Below, one piece after another: positions 48,946 through 57,917 of a stretch of DNA of 64,000 nt. Source of the stretch: Geothrix campi. Lineage in GTDB: Bacteria > Acidobacteriota > Holophagae > Holophagales > Holophagaceae. The notes under the pieces are model-generated. The model searched no databases and was not told the origin of the DNA. It saw only the letters and a program-made list of their open reading frames with translations. Positions within the stretch are counted from its first letter, which is position 1. Every line of letters starts with the position of its first letter. The stretch spans positions 248,001-312,000 of the forward strand of contig NZ_JANHMP010000001.1 in NCBI RefSeq assembly GCF_024609265.1, read 5' to 3'. Both the position numbers and the translations under genes were made by a program.

Positions 48946-50511
48946 ATGCGCTGGCATTCCCTTCTCCTGATCACCTGCCTTTTCTGCGGACTGGGCGCCG
49001 TTGAACCCATCCGGGTGGCGGTGGATGGCTGGACAACGCTGAACCCCCTCCTCATGACCCGGGACACGGATGGCGAGGCCGTGGACCTCGTCTTCGACCG
49101 CCTGGTGACCATGGACGCCGAAGGGACTTTCATCCCCGGCCTGCTGCAGGGCTGGACGGTCCTCAAAGGGGGGCGAGAAATCCTTCTGGAACTCCGTCCC
49201 GGCATGACCTGGCACGATGGCACCCCCATCGAGGCCGAGGATCTGGTCTTCACCTGGAAGGCCCTGCGGTTGCCCCAGGTCCGGGCCATCGCGGACACGG
49301 CCGGAGGTGTGGCCTCCCTGGACAGCCTGGTGGCCGAAGGGCCCCTCCGGGTGCGGATCCGTCTGTCCCGGCCCCGGGGGACCCTGCTGTCCGACCTCTA
49401 CAACTTCATTCCCGTGCCCCGCCGCCATTACCAGCTTGGCGCGAAGCCCCAGTCGGCCCCTGTCAACTTCCAGCCCGTGGGTTCGGGTCCTTACCGGCTC
49501 GTCGGCCGGGCCACCACCACTCACCTGAGTTTGGAGCTCTGGCCCGGCTACAAGGGGGCCCATCCCGGCACCTGGCCTGCGTTTGAATTCTTGGATTCCA
49601 CGAACGAGAAGAACTTGGTCCAGGCCCTCCTGAGCCACCGGTACCACTACGCCCTGGTGGGGGGCCTGCCGCACTACCTCATCCGGAAAGGGGCCCAGGG
49701 TGGGGGCCGCCTCCAGGCGTTCTCGGTCCCCCAGGCGGCCTTCGGGGCCTTCTTCCTCAACTGCGACCCCAAGCTGAGCCTGCTGGGTGATCCGGCTTTG
49801 CGCCAGGCCCTGGCGGAGCTGGTGCCCTGGCAGGAACTGGCCCGGGCGCGGCGCTTCTTCCCCGCCCGGTTGGCGTCCGCCTTCTGGCCACCGGAGAATT
49901 GGGCCCACGACGATACTCCGCGGCCCCTGCCGCAAGTCGGGCGCGCCGAGGCGATCCTGGATGCGGCCGGCTGGCGGATGGGCAGCGACGGGCTCCGCCA
50001 TGACGGCCAGGGCCGCCCTTTGTCCCTGGTGGCCTACGAGCAGAACACGGCCGTCAGCCGGAGCACGGCCCGCCTGCTCTCAGAACAGGCCGCGAAGGTG
50101 GGTATGCATATCGAGGTCCGGCGTCTGACCTTTGAAGCCCTCACGGAGAAATCAACCAACCATGATGGGGATATCTGGTCCTACGGTTGGACGACGTCAC
50201 TGGATCCCGACGTGGACGCTCCCCTGTTCACCAGCGAGGGCTATCGCACCAAGGCGAACGTGAGCAGCTACCTGAATCCGGAGGTGGATCGCCTGTTCGA
50301 GGAGGGCCGCTACACCCTGGACCGGTTGGCCCGCCGGAAGATCTACCTGAAGCTCTCCGAGATCATCTGGCGCGATAAGCCTGTGATCCCCCTCAACTAC
50401 ATCCTGGTGCGGGTGCTGGCGGACGCGCGACTGCGCGGCGTGTCCTTCAACGTGTTGGGGCAGGCCTACGGCTTCTGGCCCGGCAAGCGGGGCTGGAGGT
50501 TGGAGCAGTAG
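48946..50511 (+). CDS. Peptide/oligopeptide ABC transporter substrate-binding protein (SBP_bac_5)
   Basis: 521 residues with a signal peptide (LLLITCLFCGLGAV). Family 5 pattern: LNPLLMTRDTDGEAVDLVFDRLVTMD, LRPGMTWHDGTPIEAEDLVFTWKAL, VGSGPYRLV, and the C-terminal YGWTTSLDPDVD and RRKIYLKLSEIIWRDKPVIPLNYI. It binds peptides or similar solutes in the periplasm. A Cys within the leader could allow lipidation, but no clean lipobox. No permease or ATPase genes adjoin, so it is an orphan binding protein. Confidence 0.9.
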   Translation: MRWHSLLLITCLFCGLGAVEPIRVAVDGWTTLNPLLMTRDTDGEAVDLVFDRLVTMDAEGTFIPGLLQGWTVLKGGREILLELRPGMTWHDGTPIEAEDLVFTWKALRLPQVRAIADTAGGVASLDSLVAEGPLRVRIRLSRPRGTLLSDLYNFIPVPRRHYQLGAKPQSAPVNFQPVGSGPYRLVGRATTTHLSLELWPGYKGAHPGTWPAFEFLDSTNEKNLVQALLSHRYHYALVGGLPHYLIRKGAQGGGRLQAFSVPQAAFGAFFLNCDPKLSLLGDPALRQALAELVPWQELARARRFFPARLASAFWPPENWAHDDTPRPLPQVGRAEAILDAAGWRMGSDGLRHDGQGRPLSLVAYEQNTAVSRSTARLLSEQAAKVGMHIEVRRLTFEALTEKSTNHDGDIWSYGWTTSLDPDVDAPLFTSEGYRTKANVSSYLNPEVDRLFEEGRYTLDRLARRKIYLKLSEIIWRDKPVIPLNYILVRVLADARLRGVSFNVLGQAYGFWPGKRGWRLEQ

Positions 50512-50530
50512 AAGCGGGCCAGGACCTTGT

Positions 50531-51565
50531 TCAGAGCCGGTCGAAGTGGATGACTTCCACCTTGCCTGGTTTCCCCTTGGGAGCGTCCTCGCGCTCGCGC
50601 TCGGGGCGTGGTTCGCGATGGGACTTCTGTTCGGGCCGGGCTTCGGATTTCGTTTCCGCATGGTGCCTGGGCTCGTGCCGGCGGGGCTCGGACTCGGGTC
50701 GGGGCTCGGGTCGAGGCGCAGGCTTGGGCGCGGGGGCATTGGCCTGCCGTTCCCGTCCCGCCCACACGGCGCCCACCTGCTTGATGCGATCCACCAGCCG
50801 GGCGGGTTCCAGCACCTGGATGCCGTCGCCGAACTGCATGGCCCAGCGGGCGATGGCCCGCAGATCCGTGGCGGTGAAAGTGACGAGGGCCTGGCCGTCA
50901 CCCAGTTCTTCCAGCTTGAAGTGGGGGAAGGCGGGGGGTGCCTGCTTCACGGCGAAGACCCACTGCTTGAGCAGGGTGGCCTTCACGGTGATGGGCTCGC
51001 CACCCAACCAGCCGCCGATCTGGTTGGCGGGGGTGCCTTCGGGGTAGGGGCCCTGGGCCGCGCGGCCCACGCCTTCCACCTCGTTCACTTCGGCCAGGAA
51101 GTCCACCCGGTGGTGGCGCTCGGCGTTGTAACGGCGATCCCAGCCCCAGACGAACCAGGCCTGGCTGAGAGCGTCGAAGGTGAGCTGCCGGGGTTCGAAG
51201 GTGCGGGGCGCGTTGGCGTCGGCGTCGGCGAAGATGAATTCCACGGCGCGGCCTTCGCGGATCGCGGCGAGGAGCGCCTCCACCAGGACAGGCGAGGTTG
51301 AGGGGGCGGCGGCCTTCCTCACGGCGGGCTTTGGAGCCGGCGCAACGGGGGCGATGGCTTCCGGAACTTCCGGAGCCGCTTCAACGACCTTGGGGGTCTT
51401 GGCCTTCAGGGCGGATTTGCTGGCCGGCTTGGCCTTGGGCTCCGGGGCCTCGACCTTACTGGGGGCCGCCTTCTTCACGGGGGCGACCTTGGCCTTGGCG
51501 GCGGGTTTCTCCACCTCGGCAGTGGTGCTGGTGGGCTTCTTGCGGGGGGTCTTGGTCACGGCCAT
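50531..51565 (-). CDS. WYL-domain protein with basic low-complexity tails and no HTH
   Basis: 344 residues. Residues about 1-90 are Lys/Ala/Pro/Glu-rich, resembling histone H1-type tails (KKPTSTTAEVEKPAAKAKV). Residues 94-165 match a WYL domain: ALLAAIREGRAVEFIFAD, FEPRQLTFDALSQAWFVWGWD, and RHHRVDFLAEV. A WCX-type C-terminal domain follows (VTFTATDLRAIARWAMQFGDGIQVLEP). Then an Arg/Glu/Pro-rich tail (EPRPESEPRRHEPRHHA). WYL regulators usually have an N-terminal winged helix; here it is replaced by the basic tail. Ligand probably a nucleic acid or nucleotide. Confidence 0.75.
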   Translation of the reverse strand: MAVTKTPRKKPTSTTAEVEKPAAKAKVAPVKKAAPSKVEAPEPKAKPASKSALKAKTPKVVEAAPEVPEAIAPVAPAPKPAVRKAAAPSTSPVLVEALLAAIREGRAVEFIFADADANAPRTFEPRQLTFDALSQAWFVWGWDRRYNAERHHRVDFLAEVNEVEGVGRAAQGPYPEGTPANQIGGWLGGEPITVKATLLKQWVFAVKQAPPAFPHFKLEELGDGQALVTFTATDLRAIARWAMQFGDGIQVLEPARLVDRIKQVGAVWAGRERQANAPAPKPAPRPEPRPESEPRRHEPRHHAETKSEARPEQKSHREPRPEREREDAPKGKPGKVEVIHFDRL

Positions 51566-51665
51566 GGGTCTGTGGCTCCTGGCTCATCATCGCCCATTCC
51601 GCCACGGATGGTCCATGCCCAATTCGATGGCCGCCGCCCCCGCCACCTGCGGCCATGCTGGAGGG

Positions 51666-52544
51666 ATGGGCCATCGCAACCTCCGCTTCGCCGCCGTCAT
51701 GGGACTCCACACGTTCATTTCCGCGGGCACGTACCTCCTCGGGAAGACGGCCGCCGATGCGATCCCGACCTTGGCCCTCGGCCTGCTGCGCTTTCTCATC
51801 GCCGGCGCCGGCTTCCTCATCCTGGCGCGGCTGCGGCATCTGGAGCTGTGGGCGGTCGCCCGCACGGAATGGCGGACCTACTTGTGGGCGGGGTTCCTGG
51901 GGGTGACCTTGAACCAGCTCGCCTTCCTCGGCGGATTGTCCTTCACGCTGCCTTCCCACGCGGCCCTGCTCTACGCGCTGACGCCCACCGTGGTGCTGCT
52001 CCTGGCCTGGGCCCGAGGGCAGGAGCGACCCGGCCCGCGGAAGCTGGGTGGTCTGGCGCTGGCCTTCTCCGGCGTGCTGGTGCTCTTCTCGGGCAAAGCG
52101 GGCGGCGTCCTGCCGCCCCGGTGGCTCCTCGGTGATCTCCTGGTCCTGGTGGCGGTCATCGCCTGGGCCGGGTACACCGTCATGAGCCGGCCGCTGGTGC
52201 AGAAGCACGGGGCCCAGCGGGCCACCACGCTGTCCATCCTGTTCGGCCTCGCGATGTTCGCGCCCCTGGGCGCCCTGGGCCTGCCGAAGCTGGCGGTGGC
52301 CACGGTTCCGCCCATGGCCTGGGTGGGACTGGTCTACCTCGGCCTGATGACGAGCGTGGTGTCCTACCTGCTCTGGTTCCACGCCCTTTCCACCAAGGAG
52401 CCAAGCCGGGTGGCCATCGCCACCAACGGCCAGCCCGTGGCGACGGCGATCCTGGCCTGGATTTTCTATGGGCAGGCCATCACTCCGGTCTTCGCGGTGG
52501 GCGCGGTCCTGGTACTCGGGGGCGTTCTGCTCACGCAGCTGTGA
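51666..52544 (+). CDS. EamA (DMT superfamily) transporter
   Basis: 292 residues, ten membrane helices in two EamA repeats: FAAVMGLHTFISAGTYLLGKTAADAIP / AGFLGVTLNQLAFLGGLSFTLPSHAALLYALTPTVV, then LLVLVAVIAWAGYTVMSRPLVQ / GLVYLGLMTSVVSYLLWFHAL. These are metabolite or amino-acid exporters. The ATG at 51666 has its purine-rich box directly adjacent; in-frame ATG codons at 51615 and 51627 are alternatives. Start uncertain. Confidence 0.88.
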   Translation: MGHRNLRFAAVMGLHTFISAGTYLLGKTAADAIPTLALGLLRFLIAGAGFLILARLRHLELWAVARTEWRTYLWAGFLGVTLNQLAFLGGLSFTLPSHAALLYALTPTVVLLLAWARGQERPGPRKLGGLALAFSGVLVLFSGKAGGVLPPRWLLGDLLVLVAVIAWAGYTVMSRPLVQKHGAQRATTLSILFGLAMFAPLGALGLPKLAVATVPPMAWVGLVYLGLMTSVVSYLLWFHALSTKEPSRVAIATNGQPVATAILAWIFYGQAITPVFAVGAVLVLGGVLLTQL

Positions 52545-52550
52545 GGACTT

Positions 52551-52640
52551 TCAGCTGTCGGCGCTTGGCGGTCCACTGCGCGGATGTATCTGGTCGTAGA
52601 GGGTGCGTAGCCTGGCCTGGTGGACGTGGGTGTAGATCTC
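52551..52640 (-). pseudogene. Decayed 3' end of a second Xer recombinase gene
   Basis: Read on the minus strand, this 30-codon stretch encodes EIYTHVHQARLRTLYDQIHPRS then GPPSADS and a stop. It matches the end of the adjacent intact recombinase (IYTHVHQTRLRALYDQLHPRS). The DNA (52590-52639 against 52678-52727) has 9 differences in 50, mostly in third codon positions. It thus looks like the tail of a once-functional paralogue rather than a fresh duplication. Nothing upstream of it matches. Confidence 0.7.
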
Positions 52641-52659
52641 GCGACCCATCCAGAGCGAA

Positions 52660-53589
52660 TCACGATCGGGGGTGGAGCTGATCGTAGAGTGCCCTCAGCC
52701 TGGTCTGATGGACATGGGTGTAGATCTGGGTCGTGCTGATGTCGGCGTGGCCCAGCATGGCCTGGACGGACCGCAGGTCGGCGCCGTGATCCAGCAGATG
52801 GGTGGCGAACGCGTGTCGCAGCACATGGGGGCTCACCGCCTCGGGGCGGAGGCCCGCCGTGCGCGCGTAGCCCTTCAGCAGGCGCCAGAGATGCTGCCGC
52901 GTGAGACCCTCGCCGCGCTGGCCCACGAAGAGTTCACCGCCCCTTGGCTTGAACCCGGGTCGCAGGGCCAGCCAGGCGCGGATCCATCGCTCGGCGCCGG
53001 TGCCGAAGGGAATGAGCCGTTCTTTACGTCCCTTGCCCATGACCTTGAGGAAGCCTTCATCCAGGAACACAGACAGGGCTGGAAGCCCCGCCAGCTCGGA
53101 CACGCGCAGCCCTGAGGCGTAGAGCAGCTCCAGCCAGGCGCGATCCCGTACGCCAAGCGGCGTGGCCGTATCCGGAGCCTCCAACAGGGCCTCCACCTGG
53201 CTTTCACCCAGCGTGCGGGGCAGAATCCGGGGCGGGCGGGGCGGCTTCACCACGGCCTCCGGGCCGGCACCATCGCCGCCTTCCATGCGCAAGAAAGACA
53301 GAAAGCCACGCAGGCTGGAGCTGAGCCGGGCCAAGCTGCGGGGGGCCTTTCCCTCCGATTGCTGAGCCACGAGGAAAGCGGTGAGGTGGTCGCGGGAGAG
53401 GTCAGTGGCGGGTAGATCCCGGGCGCAGGCCCAGACAGCCAGGTGGTTCAGGTCGGAAAGGTAGCCGGAGGCGGTGTGGGGCGAGAGCCCCCGCTCCACT
53501 GCCAGGAAAGTTCGGAACTCCCGGAGGCTGGCGCCCCAGCCGAGGGGCCAGCCATGCTCGGGTTCCTCGTGGGTTCTGGGGCGGGGCAT
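52660..53589 (-). CDS. xerD: Tyrosine recombinase XerC/XerD
   Basis: 309 residues. N-terminal SAM-like core-binding domain (LREFRTFLAVERGLSPHTASGYLSDLNHL) and C-terminal catalytic domain: LYASGLRVSELAGL (Arg), KVMGKGRKERLIPFG (Lys), VSPHVLRHAFATHLLDHGADLRSVQAMLGHADISTTQIYTHV (in parts: HxxR, His and the nucleophilic Tyr). Role: resolution of chromosome dimers at dif. XerC versus XerD is not decidable from this window, and only one intact copy is here. ATG 53589 has GGAGG ahead; an upstream ATG (53631) is weaker. Confidence 0.94.
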   Translation of the reverse strand: MPRPRTHEEPEHGWPLGWGASLREFRTFLAVERGLSPHTASGYLSDLNHLAVWACARDLPATDLSRDHLTAFLVAQQSEGKAPRSLARLSSSLRGFLSFLRMEGGDGAGPEAVVKPPRPPRILPRTLGESQVEALLEAPDTATPLGVRDRAWLELLYASGLRVSELAGLPALSVFLDEGFLKVMGKGRKERLIPFGTGAERWIRAWLALRPGFKPRGGELFVGQRGEGLTRQHLWRLLKGYARTAGLRPEAVSPHVLRHAFATHLLDHGADLRSVQAMLGHADISTTQIYTHVHQTRLRALYDQLHPRS

Positions 53590-53723
53590 GGGTCCATCCT
53601 CCACGGCCGGAGCATGAGCGCAATCCTTCATGTCATAAGGAAGTGGGGGGCTCCTTTACCCGGGGTTTGGACATCGGGACGGGGGTATGTTAGGGTTTCC
53701 AGGTTCGTTTGGAGGAGCCCACG

Positions 53724-53963
53724 ATGGCTGATGTGCGTAAGAAGGTCATTGCAATCATTGCTGAGCAGCTGGCCAAACCCGAAGATTCCATCTCCGAATC
53801 CAGCCACTTCGTGGACGACCTCGGCGCCGACAGCCTCGACACCGTCGAGATCATCATGGCCATCGAAGAGGCCTTCAGCCTCGAGATCCCCGAGAGCGAG
53901 CAGGAGAAGATCCGCACGGTGGGCGATGCCATCGCCTACATTGAGAAGCACGCGAAGGCTTGA
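53724..53963 (+). CDS. acpP: Acyl carrier protein
   Basis: 79 residues. VRKKVIAIIAEQL start, then FVDDLGADSLDTVEIIMAIEEAF with Ser37 as the phosphopantetheine site, and IPESEQEKIRTVGDAIAYIE. Highly acidic and alpha-helical. GGAGG is six bases upstream. Directly followed by fabF with a terminator-like hairpin between, as in many fatty acid clusters. Confidence 0.98.
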   Translation: MADVRKKVIAIIAEQLAKPEDSISESSHFVDDLGADSLDTVEIIMAIEEAFSLEIPESEQEKIRTVGDAIAYIEKHAKA

Positions 53964-53978
53964 TCCATCGCGATCGTA

Positions 53979-54022
53979 ACGTGCCGCAGCGCCCCTCACG
54001 GCCCTGCGGCACGTTTGTTTTC
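53979..54022 (+). terminator. Hairpin with T-run between acpP and fabF
   Basis: ACGTGCCGCAG and its complement (11 bp) with a 14-base loop, then TTTGTTTTT-like sequence. A partial terminator here would make acpP mRNA more abundant than fabF. Confidence 0.7.
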
Positions 54023-54041
54023 CGTTCTACGAGGTGAATCC

Positions 54042-55295
54042 ATGACCAGGACCGTTCAGCGCCGCCGCGTCGTCATCACCGGCATGGGGACCATCAATCC
54101 CTGCGGCCTCACCGTGCCCGAGACCTGGAACAACCTGCTGGCGGGGAAAAGCGGCATCGGCCCCATCGACCGCTTCGACGTCACGGATTTCGCCTGCAAG
54201 ATCGCGGGCCAGGTGAAGGGCTTCAACCCCGATCCGTTCATCGACAAGAAGGAACAGAAGAAGATGGACATCTTCATCCAGTACGCCCTGGGCGCGGCCC
54301 ATGAGGCGTGGGTGGATGCCGGTCTCGACCAGGTGCAGCTCACCAAGGCCGAGCGGGAGGTGTTCGGGGTCTACATCGGCAGCGGCATCGGCGGCCTCAG
54401 CACCATCTGGGACGAGGCCAACGGCTATCGCGGGCCCCGTCGCACGAGCCCCTTCTTCATCCCCAGCCTCATCGTGAACATGGCCAGCGGCCAGGCCAGC
54501 ATCAAGTATGGCCTGCAGGGCCCCAACAGCGCCGTGGCCACCGCCTGCGCTACGGGAGCCCACGCCATCGGCGACGCGGCCCGTCTCATCGCCTTCGGCT
54601 ATGCGGATCGCATGATGGCCGGCGGCAGCGATTCGGTCGTCAACCAGCTGGGTGTGGGCGGCTTCGCCGCCATGCGGGCCCTCAGCACCCGCAATGACGA
54701 GCCCGAGCGCGCTTCCCGGCCCTTCGATGTGGATCGCGACGGCTTCGTTATGGCCGAGGGCGCCGGCATCGTCATCCTTGAAGAGTATGAGCTGGCCAAG
54801 GCCCGCGGCGCCAAGATCTACGCCGAGGTCGCCGGCTACGGCATGAGCGGCGACGCCAACCACATCACCACCCCCGCCCCCGAGGGCGAGGGCGGCCAGC
54901 GCGTCATGCGCGCCGCCATCAAGGACGCGGACATCGCGCCCGAGGAGGTGGGTTACGTGAACATGCACGGCACCAGCACCCCCGTGGGTGACAAGCTGGA
55001 GTGCATGGCCATCCAGAAGGTCTTCGGCGACCATGCGAAGAAGATCAAGGTGAGCAGCACCAAGTCCATGCACGGACATCTCCTGGGCGCCGCCGGCGGC
55101 CTGGAGACCATCGTGGCCGTCATGGCCGTGAAGACCGGGAAGATCCCCCCCACCATCAACGTGGACAACCAGGATCCCGAGTGCGACCTGGACGTGACCG
55201 CCAACGTGGCCGGCACCCTGGATTCCGAATACGTGATGAACAACGGCTTCGGCTTCGGCGGCACCAATGGCTGTCTGGTGCTGCGCAAAGTCTGA
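54042..55295 (+). CDS. fabF: 3-oxoacyl-[acyl-carrier-protein] synthase II
   Basis: 417 residues. RRVVITGMGTINPCG, IGSGIGG, the NSAVATACATGAHAIGDA active Cys, SLIVNMASGQASIKYG, VNMHGTSTPVGDKLE and SMHGHLLGAAGGLE with the two His, and NGFGFGGTNGCL. All match KAS II. It elongates acyl-ACP chains including palmitoleoyl. ATG 54042 follows GAGGTGAATCC. Forms a unit with acpP. Confidence 0.98.
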   Translation: MTRTVQRRRVVITGMGTINPCGLTVPETWNNLLAGKSGIGPIDRFDVTDFACKIAGQVKGFNPDPFIDKKEQKKMDIFIQYALGAAHEAWVDAGLDQVQLTKAEREVFGVYIGSGIGGLSTIWDEANGYRGPRRTSPFFIPSLIVNMASGQASIKYGLQGPNSAVATACATGAHAIGDAARLIAFGYADRMMAGGSDSVVNQLGVGGFAAMRALSTRNDEPERASRPFDVDRDGFVMAEGAGIVILEEYELAKARGAKIYAEVAGYGMSGDANHITTPAPEGEGGQRVMRAAIKDADIAPEEVGYVNMHGTSTPVGDKLECMAIQKVFGDHAKKIKVSSTKSMHGHLLGAAGGLETIVAVMAVKTGKIPPTINVDNQDPECDLDVTANVAGTLDSEYVMNNGFGFGGTNGCLVLRKV

Positions 55296-55480
55296 ACGGC
55301 AAGCCAATCCACGGCGAAGACCGAGACCAGAGCGGACAGTAACACTCCCAGAAAAAAGAAGATGTGAGTCGAGATCGCGGAGGAAGAAGGTCTGCCTTTT
55401 CTCCGCTTTCTCCGCGACTCTCCGCGTGAGTGGTTGTTCTTTCTTTTTTTCTTCGCGTCTTTGTGGTTTTCTTTTCTCCC
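55296..55480. repeat. Pyrimidine-rich repeat-like region upstream of uvrB
   Basis: Shows three near-copies of TCTCCGC (55400-55427), an imperfect inverted repeat (TCGCGGAG at 55375-55382 versus CTCCGCGACTC at 55410-55420), and a C/T-rich tract running to the uvrB ATG. CTTCGCGTCTTTGTGG (55451-55466) resembles the CGCGAAA words of the repeat at 16702-16827 read on the other strand. No Shine-Dalgarno precedes uvrB. Confidence 0.5.
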
Positions 55481-57532
55481 ATGGCCAAGGCAATCCCCTT
55501 CAAGCTCGTGTCGCCCTACTCACCCGCCGGAGACCAGCCGGAGGCCATCGCGCAGCTGGTGGCGGGGCTGGAACGCGGGGAGCATGCCCAGACGCTTCTG
55601 GGTGTGACAGGCTCCGGCAAGACCTACACCATGGCCTCGACCATCGCCCGGGCCGGCCGCCCGGCGCTCATCTTCGCGCCCAACAAGACACTGGCAGCGC
55701 AGCTCTTCAGCGAGTTCAAGCAGTTCTTCCCCGAGAACGCCGTCGAGTACTTCGTCAGCTACTACGACTACTACCAGCCTGAAGCCTACGTGCCCGAGCG
55801 GGACCTGTTCATCGACAAGGACGCGAAGGTCAACGAGGAGCTGGAGAAGCTGCGCCTCAGCGCCACCCGCTGTCTGCTGGAGCGCCGCGACACCATCGTG
55901 GTGGCTTCGGTCAGCTGCATCTACGGCCTGGGCGACCCCAGCTCGTACCTGAACCTTTCGGTGACGCTCAAGACGGGACAATCCATCGACCGGGCCATGC
56001 TGTTGCGGGACCTGGTGGCCATCCAGTACCAGCGCAACCACCTCAGCTTCGAGCCCGGCATCTTCCGGGTGCGGGGTGACGTGGTGGAGGTCTACCCGGC
56101 CTACGAGGACGTGGCCTACCGCATCGAGCTGTGGGGCGACGAGGTGGAGCGCCTCTCGAAGGTCGATCCCCTGCGGGGCGTGGTGATCGAGAAGCTGGAC
56201 GAGCTCACCATCTGGCCCAAGACCCACTACGTGACGCCCGAGGACAAGCTCAAGGCGGCCATCCGCGCCATCAAGGATGAGCTTGAGGCGCGGGAGGACG
56301 AGTTCCGGGCCGCGGGCAAGATCGTGGAACTGCAGCGCCTCCACCAGCGTGTCATCTACGACGTGGAGATGATGAAGGAGATGGGCTACTGCAGCGGTAT
56401 CGAGAATTACAGCCGGTTTCTCGATGGCCGTGAACCGGGTCAGCCGCCCCACACGCTGCTGGACTACTTCCCCGAGGACTTCATCGTCTTCATGGACGAA
56501 AGCCACGTGGCCACGGGTCAGCTCCACGGAATGTACAACGGTGACCGTTCGAGGAAAACAACGCTGGTGGATTACGGGTTTCGGCTGCCTTCCGCCCTTG
56601 ATAACCGTCCTCTCAAATTCGAAGAATTTGAGAGCCGAGTCAAACAAGTCGTCTACGTCTCCGCCACTCCCGGCGACTACGAGCTGCAGCAGAGCGGCGG
56701 GGCCTTCGTGGAGCAGGTGGTGCGCCCCACGGGGCTGGTGGATCCCATCGTCGAGGTGCGCCCGGTGGGCACGCAGGTGGACGATCTGCTGGAGGAGATC
56801 CGGAAGACCGTCGCCCGGGACGAGCGGGTGCTGGTGACGGTGCTCACCAAGAAGCTGGCGGAACAGCTCACGGCCTACTATCAGGAGCTGGGCATCAAGG
56901 CCGAGTACCTGCACAGCGAGATCGACACCCTGGAGCGGGTGGAGCTGCTCAAGAACCTGCGCCGGGGCGTGTTCGACGTCCTGGTCGGCATCAACCTGCT
57001 GCGGGAGGGGCTGGACCTGCCGGAAGTGAGCCTGGTGGCCATCCTGGACGCGGACAAGGAAGGGTTCCTCCGCAACAACCGCAGCCTCATCCAGACCATC
57101 GGCCGCGCCGCCCGCCACGTGAACGGCCGGGCCATCCTCTACGCCGACGTGATGACGGGGTCGATGAAGCAGGCCATCGGCGAGACCGAGCGCCGACGCA
57201 ACAAGCAGCTGGCCCACAACGCCGAGTTCGGCATCACTCCCGAGACCGTGAAGCGCAACCTGGACGATGTCATGGGCGAGGCCCTGGCCCGGGAGTTCAT
57301 CAACGTCACCAAGGAGGAGCGGGCCGCCGAAGAGCCGCTGCTCTACCTGGAGGACAAGGCCTTCGAGCGCGAGGTCGCCAAGCTCGAGAAGCGCATGAAG
57401 GACCTCGCCTCCCAGATGAAATTCGAAGATGCGGCGGCCCTGCGCGACCGGATCCTCCACGCCCGACGGGAACGGTTGTTGTCCACTGGGGATTCACCAC
57501 TCGTGCTGGCCTCGGGGCCTGTGCTGGAATGA
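55481..57532 (+). CDS. uvrB: UvrABC excinuclease subunit B
   Basis: 683 residues from ATG 55481. [21 protein letters not shown] start, Walker [15 protein letters not shown], the beta-hairpin [82 protein letters not shown], and a C-terminal UVR domain ([22 protein letters not shown]) that binds UvrC. An in-frame upstream start at 55430 would add a hydrophobic tail encoded by the pyrimidine tract and is not convincing. The start lacks a ribosome site. Confidence 0.97.
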   Translation: MAKAIPFKLVSPYSPAGDQPEAIAQLVAGLERGEHAQTLLGVTGSGKTYTMASTIARAGRPALIFAPNKTLAAQLFSEFKQFFPENAVEYFVSYYDYYQPEAYVPERDLFIDKDAKVNEELEKLRLSATRCLLERRDTIVVASVSCIYGLGDPSSYLNLSVTLKTGQSIDRAMLLRDLVAIQYQRNHLSFEPGIFRVRGDVVEVYPAYEDVAYRIELWGDEVERLSKVDPLRGVVIEKLDELTIWPKTHYVTPEDKLKAAIRAIKDELEAREDEFRAAGKIVELQRLHQRVIYDVEMMKEMGYCSGIENYSRFLDGREPGQPPHTLLDYFPEDFIVFMDESHVATGQLHGMYNGDRSRKTTLVDYGFRLPSALDNRPLKFEEFESRVKQVVYVSATPGDYELQQSGGAFVEQVVRPTGLVDPIVEVRPVGTQVDDLLEEIRKTVARDERVLVTVLTKKLAEQLTAYYQELGIKAEYLHSEIDTLERVELLKNLRRGVFDVLVGINLLREGLDLPEVSLVAILDADKEGFLRNNRSLIQTIGRAARHVNGRAILYADVMTGSMKQAIGETERRRNKQLAHNAEFGITPETVKRNLDDVMGEALAREFINVTKEERAAEEPLLYLEDKAFEREVAKLEKRMKDLASQMKFEDAAALRDRILHARRERLLSTGDSPLVLASGPVLE

Positions 57533-57539
57533 CCTGGCC

Positions 57540-57908
57540 ATGCTGAAGCCTTTGCTGCCCTGGTTCTCTGCCGCCTTTCTGGCTGTCGGCCTGCCCTGGT
57601 GGATGGCCCCCTACAACCGCTTCTCCTTCTCGCACCCCTTGTCGATCCTCGGCTTCCTGGTCTTCGTGTGCCTCGCGACCTGGGCGGCAGGTGGGACATC
57701 CCTCGGACTGCGGCGTGCCACGCTGGCAGTGGGTGCTGCCGTTCCCTGCGCCGTGATGGCCCGGGTGGTTGTGGACGTCGCAAAGGATCCCACTTCCCAT
57801 AACTTGTGGCCCTTCGAGGTGATTCTCATGGGCGTCATGGGGTTCGGGATCGCCTTTGTGGCGGGGCTGCTGGGGCGGCTGTTCAGGCGGGTGCTGGCGC
57901 CGAATTAG
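57540..57908 (+). CDS. Small membrane protein
   Basis: 122 residues with four hydrophobic segments: LPWFSAAFLAVGLPWWM, HPLSILGFLVFVCLATWAAG, ATLAVGAAVPCAVMARVVVDV and VILMGVMGFGIAFVAGLLGRL, each flanked by Arg/Lys. No family recognised. It follows uvrB by seven bases and may share its transcript. Confidence 0.65.
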   Translation: MLKPLLPWFSAAFLAVGLPWWMAPYNRFSFSHPLSILGFLVFVCLATWAAGGTSLGLRRATLAVGAAVPCAVMARVVVDVAKDPTSHNLWPFEVILMGVMGFGIAFVAGLLGRLFRRVLAPN

Positions 57909-57917
57909 GCGGGGATG

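Noticed and set aside
52466-52663. 65-codon minus-strand ORF between the EamA transporter and xerD
   Set aside because: It is in a different frame from the recognisable Xer remnant and has no similarity.
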